From: JBKPRX01 sp046734795
GTDB taxonomy: Bacteria > Actinomycetota > Thermoleophilia > Gaiellales > Gaiellaceae
Length of the DNA: 5,678 nucleotides
Assembly: GCA_046734795.1 (NCBI GenBank)
Contig: JBKPRX010000178.1
Location: 1-5,678 of the forward strand
Reading direction: 5' to 3'
Position numbers and translations under genes: made by a program
Shown: in pieces, positions 1-5,678 of the stretch
Numbering within the stretch: the first letter of the stretch is position 1
How the letters are laid out: every line of letters begins with the position of its first letter
The notes under the pieces: generated by a model
Told to the model about the DNA's origin: nothing
Seen by the model: only the letters and a program-made list of their open reading frames with translations
Database searches by the model: none

Positions 1-417
1 GATCCGATGCTCGCCGAGCGTTTTCGGACGCACGACGAACGGTGCGTGCGCGTGTCCGGCCGGCGCGTCGAAGCGGACGAAGTAGAGCCCGCTCGGCCAG
101 TCGCCGATCCGGACGCTCGCAGCACGCCCGTGTACCCGGACCGACGCCTCGAGGCGCGCGCCGGGAATCCCGTCGCGGCGGGCGGCATTGGACGTCTCGT
201 AGCCGGCGCGGAAGACCGAGGCCCGGACGCCCGCGGTCTTTCCAAGCAGAGCGATTCGGGCCGAATCGCCGGGCGCGAAGCTCCGGGCGACGGCGTACGC
301 CTCGATCGCCTGGGGCGCGATGGCTTTGCCGCCGTCGGCGCGGGCGACCGGAACGAAGGTGGCAGCGAGAACGAGAGCGGCTGCCGCGCTCGTGCGGATG
401 TGGAGTGAAGTGGCCAT
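1..417 (-). CDS. Secreted protein, N-terminal part; N,N-dimethylformamidase beta-subunit-like family (partial, C-terminus outside window)
   Basis: The frame is open from an ATG at 417-415 to the window edge, giving 139 residues without a stop, so only the N-terminus is present. Residues 1-27 look like a Sec signal peptide: a short start with H6 and R8, a hydrophobic stretch at 11-24 rich in Ala, Leu and Val, and an A-x-A site (A25-R26-A27) before D28. The mature part contains IGDWPSGLYFVRF (104-116), then APFVVRP (125-131) and LGEHR (134-138). I recall this series from the N-terminal region of actinobacterial secreted proteins annotated as N,N-dimethylformamidase beta-subunit-like. That family name is inherited; formamidase activity is not implied, and the C-terminal domain that would decide it is missing. 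Third codon positions are mostly G or C, supporting this strand. A weak GGTGG lies just upstream of the ATG. The gene is divergent from the SARP-SIR2 operon. Reading frame and secretion are fairly sure; family is moderate. Confidence 0.72.
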   Translation of the reverse strand, partial: MATSLHIRTSAAAALVLAATFVPVARADGGKAIAPQAIEAYAVARSFAPGDSARIALLGKTAGVRASVFRAGYETSNAARRDGIPGARLEASVRVHGRAASVRIGDWPSGLYFVRFDAPAGHAHAPFVVRPKTLGEHRI

Positions 418-474
418 GCGGCCACCGTCCGACTAGGTCCAAAGCAGACCCTCACGACGCGCTCACGTCCCGCT

Positions 475-501
475 AATGCGAGGCACCCGGCCACTCGCAT
501 T
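475..501. repeat. Perfect 8-base inverted repeat in the operon leader
   Basis: AATGCGAG (475-482) is matched by its exact reverse complement CTCGCATT (494-501) with an 11-base spacer. It could be an operator or an RNA hairpin. The right arm is shared with a second inverted repeat (493-498 with 512-517), so the two RNA structures would exclude each other. Confidence 0.55.
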
Positions 502-517
502 CGTCGCCCGAGCGAGT
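493..517. repeat. Second, overlapping inverted repeat next to the ribosome binding site
   Basis: ACTCGC (493-498) is the reverse complement of GCGAGT (512-517), with a 13-base spacer. The right arm ends three bases before the AAGGA ribosome binding site at 521-525. Together with GCGAG at 478-482, this makes three copies of one five-base core in alternating orientation. Confidence 0.45.
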
Positions 518-520
518 TAC

Positions 521-525
521 AAGGA
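521..525 (+). promoter_or_regulatory. Ribosome binding site deciding the GTG start at 530
   Basis: AAGGA is followed by a four-base spacer (CCCT) and GTG at 530-532. The in-frame ATG at 476 has no purine-rich sequence in front of it. The spacer is on the short side, but the GTG also gives the typical SARP beginning, a few residues before the YRLLGPLEV strand. Confidence 0.6.
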
Positions 526-529
526 CCCT

Positions 530-2158
530 GTGCGCCAGTACCGCTTGCTCGGGCCGCTCGAGGTGGTCGCCGACAACGGCGAGCGACTACCCCTAGGCGG
601 CCAGAAACAGCGGGCCGTTCTCGCCGTGCTCCTCCTCCGAGCCGGCGAGGTGGTCTCGAGCGAGCACCTGATCGACGCGCTGTGGGGCGAGCACCCGCCG
701 CGCACGGCGACGACGTCGCTCCAGAACGTGATCTCGGCTCTCCGCAGGCTGCTTGGCGCCGAGGAGCTCGTTACGCGTCACCCCGGGTACGTGCTCACGG
801 TCCCGAAAGAAACGATCGACCTTGGGCAGTTCGACCGCCTGGTCGCGGAAGCGCGCTCGGCAGACGCGGAAGCGCGTTCGCCTCTCCTTCGCGAGGCGCT
901 CGACCTCTGGCGCGGCGAGCCGCTCGCGGACCTTGCCTTTGAGCCGTTCGCGCCGGCCGAGGTTCGCCGTCTGCAGGAGCTCCGGCTGGCGACGGTTGAG
1001 GACTGGGTCGACGCCGAGCTCGCCTGCGGCCGGCATGCGGCGCTCGTGGCCGAGCTCGAGGGGCTCGTCGCGCAAAACCCGCTTCGAGAGCGGCTGCGCG
1101 GCCAGCTCATGCTCGCGCTCTACCAGTCAGGGCGCCAAGCAGATGCGCTCACCGGATACCAAGAGGCGCGACGCATGCTCGTCGAAGAGCTCGGGATCGA
1201 CCCGAGCCCTCAGCTGCAGGAGCTGCACGCTCAGATCTTGCGGCAGGAGGTCGCGATTCCTCGGGAGGCCGGGTTCGCCGACGAGAACCACTATCGCGAG
1301 GTGACGCAGGCGCTCTTGGCAGGCCGGCTCGTCGTCGTGCTCGGGGCGGACGTCGCGGAGCTCGCTTCGCAGCTTGCGCAGCGCTTCGAGTATCCGCCGG
1401 ACGAGGCGCCCGAGCTGACGCGAATCGCGCAGTACGTCGCGCTGACGAAAGGGTCTGGGCCGTTGTACGACGAGCTCTACTCGACGCTCGGCGCCGCAGT
1501 CGAGCCGACTCCGGTACATCGCTTCCTAGCGTCGCTGCCGCCTCTACTTCGCGAGCGAGGCGTTCCGCATCAGCTGCTCGTCACGACGAGCTACGACGTC
1601 GCGCTCGAGCACGCGTTCCTCGACGCCGGTGAGGAGTTCGACGTCGTCTCGTACCTCGCGTCCGGCCGAAACCGCAGCCGCTTCTGCCACGTCGCGCCTG
1701 ACGGAACCGCGCGTGTGATCGATGTCCCGAACACGTACGTCAGCGAGCTCTCGCTCGAACGTCGGACGATCATCCTCAAGGTTCACGGCGGCATCGACCG
1801 CGACAGCGCGCGGGAATGGGAAAGCTTCGTCGTGACCGAGGACGACTACATCGACTATCTCGGCCAGGGCGACGTCGGCAGCGCGATTCCCGTGGCGCTC
1901 GCAGCGAAGCTTCGCCGCAGCCACTTCCTCTTCCTCGGCTACGGCATGCGCGACTGGAACCTGCGACTCGTTCTGGGCCGTGTGTGGGGCAGTGAAGAGA
2001 TGTCGTACCGCAGTTGGGCAGTGCTGCCGGCTCCGCATCCGCTCGAGCGCCACTTCTGGCGTGCGCGCCGCGTCGATCTGCTCGAATCCTCGCTGGACGA
2101 ATACGTTGACGGGCTTGCCCGCTACACGGGGATCGACGCCGCGGAGGCGACTGCGTGA
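530..2158 (+). CDS. SARP/AfsR-type transcriptional regulator (winged helix + BTAD) fused to a C-terminal SIR2-like domain
   Basis: This 542-residue protein starts at GTG 530. Residues 1-95 form an OmpR-type winged helix (YRLLGPLEV; GGQKQRAVLAVLLL; DALWG; LQNVISALRRLLG; HPGYVL). Residues 98-243 form the helical BTAD domain (LDLWRGEPLADL; RERLRGQLMLALYQSGRQAD; EELGIDPSPQLQELH). Residues 255-535 resemble SIR2_2 proteins: VVVLGAD (268-274) at the nucleotide-binding GAGxS position, VTTSYDVALEHAF (351-363) at TTNYD, ILKVHG (415-420) with the expected catalytic H419, and FLGYGMRDWNLR (468-479). SARPs activate transcription, often of pathway genes; SIR2 proteins of bacterial immunity hydrolyse NAD. 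H419 is kept, but GAG reads GAD, the Asn of TTNYD is Ser354, and the loop after GAD seems short, so NADase activity is doubtful. No signal peptide or membrane segment is seen, suggesting a cytoplasmic protein. Its stop overlaps the nSTAND-WD40 start. ATG 476 would add 18 residues and is less likely. Domain calls are strong; function is inferred. Confidence 0.9.
   Translation: MRQYRLLGPLEVVADNGERLPLGGQKQRAVLAVLLLRAGEVVSSEHLIDALWGEHPPRTATTSLQNVISALRRLLGAEELVTRHPGYVLTVPKETIDLGQFDRLVAEARSADAEARSPLLREALDLWRGEPLADLAFEPFAPAEVRRLQELRLATVEDWVDAELACGRHAALVAELEGLVAQNPLRERLRGQLMLALYQSGRQADALTGYQEARRMLVEELGIDPSPQLQELHAQILRQEVAIPREAGFADENHYREVTQALLAGRLVVVLGADVAELASQLAQRFEYPPDEAPELTRIAQYVALTKGSGPLYDELYSTLGAAVEPTPVHRFLASLPPLLRERGVPHQLLVTTSYDVALEHAFLDAGEEFDVVSYLASGRNRSRFCHVAPDGTARVIDVPNTYVSELSLERRTIILKVHGGIDRDSAREWESFVVTEDDYIDYLGQGDVGSAIPVALAAKLRRSHFLFLGYGMRDWNLRLVLGRVWGSEEMSYRSWAVLPAPHPLERHFWRARRVDLLESSLDEYVDGLARYTGIDAAEATA
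2143..2147 (+). promoter_or_regulatory. Shine-Dalgarno for the nSTAND-WD40 gene, inside the end of the SARP-SIR2 gene
   Basis: GGAGG lies seven bases before the GTG start at 2155. That start shares GTGA (2155-2158) with the upstream TGA stop. A four-base start/stop overlap with a strong internal Shine-Dalgarno indicates translational coupling, so the two proteins are probably made together. Confidence 0.85.
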
Positions 2159-5100
2159 GCACGGTCGCGTCGCCGCCACGGTCGCCGTTCAAGGGACTGA
2201 GCGCTTTCGAGGACACAGATCTCGACGCTCTCTTCTTCTTCGGCCGCGAGCGCGAAGCGGAGGTGATCGTGGCGAACCTGCTTGCGTCCCGGCTGACCGT
2301 GCTCTACGGCGAGAGCGGGGTCGGGAAGTCGTCCGTCCTGCGCGCGGCTGTCGTGCGTGAGCTTCGGCGTGTCGCACCGCAGGCGCTCGTCGCCGTGCAT
2401 TCGGGCTGGGCCGACGACCCGCTCGCGCCGCTCGCCGCGGCTCGTGAAACGTACGAGGCGTACCTGATCCTGGACCAGTTCGAGGAATACTTCGTCTACC
2501 ACGGCGACGCCGATGGTCCAGGAACGCTTGTGCACGAGCTGCCGGAGTTGCTGCACGCGAACGCGCGCGTCAACGTCTTGATCTCGCTGCGCGAGGACGC
2601 GCTTGCCCAGCTCGATGTCTTCAACGCGCAGATCCCGGCGGTCTTTGCCAACCGGTTGCGGCTCGAGCACCTCGATCGCGATGCGGCGCGCGCGGCGATT
2701 CTCGGTCCCGTCCGACGCTGGAACGAGCTCATGCATGAGAACGTCGAGGTCGAGCCGGAGCTTGTGGAGTCGGTGCTGGACGAAGTCGGAACCGGCCGAA
2801 TCGACCTCGGTGCCGGGGGCGCTGCGCTCCCAAGCTCCGACGGCGCGGGCCGAATCGAGGCGCCGTACCTCCAACTCGTCTCGGAGCGGATCTGGGAAGC
2901 CGAGCGCGAGGAGTCGTCGACCACGCTCCGGCTCGCGACGTTGCAACGCCTGGGCGGGGCCGCGACGATCGTGCGCGAGCACGTCGAGAGCGCGCTCGAC
3001 GAGCTCGACGCGCACGAGAAAGACGTCGCAGCGCGGATGTTCGACCACCTCGTCACGCCCTCCGGCACCAAGATCGCGCACCGGGTCGACGACCTCGCCC
3101 AGTACGCGGCCGTCCCGCAAGGAGCGTTGCTGGCCGTGCTCGGAACGCTCAACCGCGAGCGCATCCTCCGCACGGTCGACGGCGCCCACGGCAGCGGAGA
3201 GCGATACGAGATCTTCCACGACGTTCTCGCCGAACCGGTGCTCGCCTGGCGCGCACGGCGACAGCTCGAGCGCGAGCGGAACGTCGCCGCTCGGCGTAAT
3301 CGGCGGCTGCTCGCCGTAGCGGTTGCGGCCCTTGCAGCCCTTGCGATCGTCGCGGGCCTCGCGATCTGGGCGTTCGCCGAACGCGGCACAGCGAAAGCGG
3401 AGGCACGTCGTGCGCGAGCGCATGAGCTCGAGGCCCGCGCGCTCCAGCTCTTGTCGATCGATCCGCGCACGAGTGTGAGGCTCGCATTGACAGCGTCGTC
3501 GCTCGCCGCGGACTCGTCGAGTGAGAGCGTCTTGCGACAGGCGCTGATCGCCGACCGGTTGCGTGCATCGGTGAATGGGTCGGGAACAGTGCGCGGCGTC
3601 GCGGTCTCGCCGAACGGACGCGTGGTTGCAGTCGCCGCGCCGCACGGCCGCGTGCTCCTCGCCGATCCCGCGACGGGTCGCGTCGTGCGCCGGCTCGTCG
3701 GTCGCGGGTCGTTCGCCGCGGTCGGGTTCGCGGGGCCAAACACCGTCGTCGCGACGACGAGTGACGGTCAGGCGACCGCATGGAACGCCGATAGCGGGCG
3801 GCGCTTGCTCGTCGGCGAGCACGTGCTCGCTGCTCGGACGCCGTCGCGACAGCTGCTCCTCGTAACGGCGCAAGGTCAGCTGAAGCAGTTCGCGCACCAG
3901 ATCCAAGTGCTGCGCGCCTCGCCGAACGGTGAGCTGCTCGCGGCGGCGCTTCAGGATCCCGAAGGACACGTGCGCACAGCGGTCTTCACGCGCGACGGCC
4001 GGCTCCTGTATCGCCTGCCGCTTCGGGGGATCACCGATCTCGCGTTCTCGCCGGACGGTCGCCTGCTCGCGAGCGGAAGCTTCGACGGCACGACCGCGCT
4101 CTGGACGTCGCAAACGGGACGGCGTGTGCGCTACCTGCGCGACGGTGGGGGCGGCGTACTCGCGCTTTCCTTCAGCCCCGACGGGGCCCTTCTTGCGAGC
4201 GGTGGTCTCGACGGCGGCGTGCGCGTGTGGACTGTCGGGACTGGCGACCGGCTCTTCTACTTCCCAGGCCATACGAATCCGGTCCGTGCAGTCGCTTGGA
4301 GCCCTGACGGCCGCGTGCTTGCGAGCGCGAGCCTCGACCGCACGGTCCGGCTCTGGGGCGTCCAGGGCCTCGTCGAGGCTGGTTCGCCGCTCGCCGTGCT
4401 CGCCGGTGCGCGCGACGCAGTCCGCTCGCTCGCGTTCGGTCCGGCCGGCGCCCGACTCGTCAGCGGTAGCGACGACGGAACGGCCCGCATCTGGGATGCG
4501 AGACCCGAGCAGACACTCGACCAGCTCTGGCGCGCGCGGGGCCCGGTGATCGGTGCGCACTGGGCCGGTGGCCGGATCGCTGCGGCGTCGGCCGGTGGCG
4601 CGATCCGCGTCTGGGATGCGCGCTCGCTGCGGCCGCTGCGGACGTTCATGGTCAAGCCGCCGCTGACGGCGTTCGCCGTTTCGAGCAACGGTTCGACGCT
4701 CGCGGTCGGAACGGCGTCAGGAACGAGGACCTGGGATGTCGGCACGGGCCGCGCCGGCCGAGGTGTCGTCGTTGGCCCTGTGTCCGCCGTTGCTCTCTCC
4801 CCGGCCGGCGACACGGTGGCCGCCGGCGACGCCGCAGGTGAGGTGCGAGTGGCCGGAGCCAACGTGTGGCGCCGAGATGCGGGCGCGCGTGTCAGCGATC
4901 TTGCGTTCTCTCCGGCCGGGGACCAGGTCGCAGCGGCGACATCGCGCGGCGTCGTGACGTGGTCGGCGAGCGGGCGCTTGTTGCATCGCTTCCCAGTCGC
5001 CGGCGGTGTTGTCCGCATCGCGTGGTCCGCCGACGGCACTTTGCTCGCGAGCGCCGATCTCGCGGAGACAGCGCATCTCTGGACGGTGGAGAGCGGGCGG

Positions 5101-5529
5101 CTCTACCACGTCCTTCGCGGACACCACGCGGAGCTCACGGACGTCGTCTTCAGCAGCGACGGGAGCCAGGTCGCGACAACGAGCCTCGACTCGGACGGAC
5201 GTCTCTGGAATGTCGCCACCGGTAAGTCGCTGCGGACGTTGCGCGGCCACGCGGGAACCGTCGCCGCGATCGGGTTCAGCCCCGACGGCCGGTGGGTCGC
5301 GACCGGCGGGCCAATCAGCGTCGGATTGTGGCCGGCCGAGACTGGACGGCTGCTCTTCTATCTGCGCGGGCCGACGAAGCTCGTTACCAGTGTCTCGTTT
5401 GACCGTGACGGTCGAAGGATCCTCAGCGGCGGCCGCGATGGGACCGTGCGCATTTACACGTGCGACGTCTGCGGCGATCTGAGCTCTCTAGACGAGCTCG
5501 CGCGGAGCCGGCTCATGCGCAATCGCTAG
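2155..5529 (+). CDS. Membrane-anchored nSTAND1-type NTPase with C-terminal WD40 propellers
   Basis: This is a 1124-residue protein. Residues 11-42 carry the nSTAND1 entry signature (PFKGLSAFED; FFFGRERE). Walker A is GESGVGKSS (52-60), Walker B is LILDQFEEYF (104-113), and LISLRED (142-148) is the sensor-like strand. APYLQLVSERIWEAE (236-250), the region around TPSGTKIAHR (301-310) and YEIFHDVLAEPVLAW (351-365) are typical of the helical/winged-helix half. A single hydrophobic helix at 385-407 follows an Arg-rich stretch (366-384). A charged helical linker (408-470) leads to about 15 WD40-like repeats (478-1102) and a short tail with CDVC (1103-1106). STAND NTPases are signalling switches in which a repeat domain senses a partner or ligand and nucleotide-driven assembly activates an effector. 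The motifs needed for nucleotide binding look intact. No effector domain is present, so the coupled SARP-SIR2 protein is the likely partner. The family is certain; the signal sensed is unknown. Confidence 0.93.
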   Translation: MSTVASPPRSPFKGLSAFEDTDLDALFFFGREREAEVIVANLLASRLTVLYGESGVGKSSVLRAAVVRELRRVAPQALVAVHSGWADDPLAPLAAARETYEAYLILDQFEEYFVYHGDADGPGTLVHELPELLHANARVNVLISLREDALAQLDVFNAQIPAVFANRLRLEHLDRDAARAAILGPVRRWNELMHENVEVEPELVESVLDEVGTGRIDLGAGGAALPSSDGAGRIEAPYLQLVSERIWEAEREESSTTLRLATLQRLGGAATIVREHVESALDELDAHEKDVAARMFDHLVTPSGTKIAHRVDDLAQYAAVPQGALLAVLGTLNRERILRTVDGAHGSGERYEIFHDVLAEPVLAWRARRQLERERNVAARRNRRLLAVAVAALAALAIVAGLAIWAFAERGTAKAEARRARAHELEARALQLLSIDPRTSVRLALTASSLAADSSSESVLRQALIADRLRASVNGSGTVRGVAVSPNGRVVAVAAPHGRVLLADPATGRVVRRLVGRGSFAAVGFAGPNTVVATTSDGQATAWNADSGRRLLVGEHVLAARTPSRQLLLVTAQGQLKQFAHQIQVLRASPNGELLAAALQDPEGHVRTAVFTRDGRLLYRLPLRGITDLAFSPDGRLLASGSFDGTTALWTSQTGRRVRYLRDGGGGVLALSFSPDGALLASGGLDGGVRVWTVGTGDRLFYFPGHTNPVRAVAWSPDGRVLASASLDRTVRLWGVQGLVEAGSPLAVLAGARDAVRSLAFGPAGARLVSGSDDGTARIWDARPEQTLDQLWRARGPVIGAHWAGGRIAAASAGGAIRVWDARSLRPLRTFMVKPPLTAFAVSSNGSTLAVGTASGTRTWDVGTGRAGRGVVVGPVSAVALSPAGDTVAAGDAAGEVRVAGANVWRRDAGARVSDLAFSPAGDQVAAATSRGVVTWSASGRLLHRFPVAGGVVRIAWSADGTLLASADLAETAHLWTVESGRLYHVLRGHHAELTDVVFSSDGSQVATTSLDSDGRLWNVATGKSLRTLRGHAGTVAAIGFSPDGRWVATGGPISVGLWPAETGRLLFYLRGPTKLVTSVSFDRDGRRILSGGRDGTVRIYTCDVCGDLSSLDELARSRLMRNR
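3586..5460 (+). repeat. WD40 repeat array, about 15 units (probably two beta-propellers)
   Basis: The units start roughly at residues 478, 519, 583, 626, 667, 709, 755, 797, 836, 875, 912, 951, 994, 1035 and 1076 of the nSTAND protein, with a degenerate piece at 555-580. The best-preserved ones carry SPDGxxLASG, DGxVRxW and GH elements (units 4-7 and 12-15). Units 1-3 and 8-11 are worn, often lacking the GH or the terminal W/D. Fourteen to sixteen blades would close two seven- or eight-bladed propellers. The repeats differ clearly from one another, so there is no sign of recent blade duplication. Confidence 0.85.
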
Positions 5530-5678
5530 CCGTCGGCGCGCTGCTCGAGCTCGTTGCTCTTGTGCGCGAGCGCGGCGAACCCGGCCTGGAGGAAGTCGTT
5601 CGCTCCGGCGGATGCGAGCGACCACGTGAGCAGCCGCCCGAATCGCGGAGCGAGGATCTGCGTCGCAGCGAGCCCGGC
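5526..5678 (-). CDS. Unrecognised protein, C-terminal 50 residues (partial)
   Basis: Read from the window edge, the minus strand stays open for 50 codons and ends at TAG (5528-5526). Forty-five of these 50 codons end in G or C, which supports real coding on this strand; no competing plus-strand frame stands out. The visible end is helical and amphipathic (PRFGRLLTWSLASAGANDF, then FAALAHKSNELEQRADG), with no motif I can assign to a family. The gene converges on the nSTAND-WD40 gene; the two stops overlap within the palindrome GCTAGC (5525-5530), leaving no intergenic space. It is probably not part of the operon. Function is unknown. Confidence 0.6.
   Translation of the reverse strand, partial: AGLAATQILAPRFGRLLTWSLASAGANDFLQAGFAALAHKSNELEQRADG

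Larger units (their letters stand above)
418..529. promoter_or_regulatory. Divergent intergenic region and leader of the SARP-SIR2/nSTAND operon
   Basis: This 112-base gap separates two divergently oriented genes and must hold start signals for both. I could not pick a convincing -10/-35 pair on either strand; TAATGC at 474-479 and TAGGTC at 434-439 are only loosely -10-like. The right half carries an overlapping set of inverted repeats, annotated separately, and the ribosome binding site of the downstream gene. SARP regulators usually bind direct heptameric repeats near promoters, so autoregulation from here is plausible but not shown; a clean heptamer array is not visible. Confidence 0.5.

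Noticed and set aside
436..450. Inverted repeat GGTC/GACC in the divergent promoter region
   Set aside because: The arms are only four bases with a seven-base loop, which is expected by chance in GC-rich DNA.
7..476. Two plus-strand open frames (7-408 and 42-476) at the left edge
   Set aside because: They overlap the minus-strand frame that has a signal peptide and family-like motifs. Their products are Arg/Gly/Ser-rich low-complexity shadows.
476..529. ATG at 476 as the start of the SARP-SIR2 protein
   Set aside because: There is no ribosome binding site before it, it lies in an inverted-repeat arm, and the extra 18 residues precede the normal SARP N-terminus. GTG 530 has AAGGA in front.
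1544..2179. Open frame on the minus strand opposite the SIR2 domain
   Set aside because: It is antisense to conserved SIR2 motifs and its product shows no domain; it is a composition shadow.
2122..4560. Very long open frame on the minus strand opposite the nSTAND-WD40 gene
   Set aside because: Its product is Arg/Glu-rich with no recognisable domain. It lies antisense to a gene with clear Walker motifs and WD40 repeats. Long antisense open frames are expected in high-GC DNA.
5481..5499. GAGCTC repeated at 5481-5486 and 5494-5499 as a terminator hairpin
   Set aside because: It lies inside the coding end of the WD40 gene, has no T-run after it, and each copy is itself a common six-base palindrome.

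Overview
This is a compact, high-GC window with strong G/C preference at third codon positions and GTG starts. It fits an actinomycete (Actinomycetota). The protein families recall soil Thermoleophilia (Gaiellales/Solirubrobacterales type), but that finer placement is an inference from remembered family resemblance, not from a search.

Layout: (1) Positions 1-417, minus strand, hold the N-terminal part of a secreted protein resembling the N,N-dimethylformamidase beta-subunit-like family; its C-terminus lies outside the window. (2) Positions 418-529 form a divergent intergenic/leader region with overlapping inverted repeats next to a ribosome binding site. (3) Positions 530-2158, plus strand, encode a SARP/AfsR-type regulator (winged helix plus BTAD) fused to a C-terminal SIR2-like domain. 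(4) Positions 2155-5529, plus strand, encode a membrane-anchored nSTAND1-type NTPase with about 15 WD40 repeats. It overlaps the previous gene by four bases (GTGA) and has its own strong Shine-Dalgarno sequence. (5) Positions 5526-5678, minus strand, hold the C-terminal end of an unrecognised protein that converges tail-to-tail, its stop overlapping the stop of the WD40 gene.

The core is the translationally coupled two-gene operon at 530-5529. One partner joins DNA binding to a SIR2/NADase-like fold. The other has the build of a STAND signal-transduction ATPase: a P-loop switch, one transmembrane helix and a large beta-propeller sensor. STAND and SIR2 modules recur together in bacterial immunity and stress signalling (Avs5 fuses SIR2 to STAND; SIR2 NADases act in Thoeris ThsA, DSR and SIR2-Ago systems). 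Here the SIR2 module sits on a transcription factor instead. A reasonable model is that the WD40/NTPase protein senses a cue and acts on the SARP-SIR2 partner, which either degrades or senses NAD and also controls transcription, perhaps of its own operon. The SIR2 active site looks altered (GAD instead of GAG, TTSYD instead of TTNYD, with a short loop after the first motif). A ligand-sensing or scaffold role is therefore a serious alternative to NAD depletion. No RNA genes, CRISPR arrays, insertion sequences or clear intrinsic terminators were seen.
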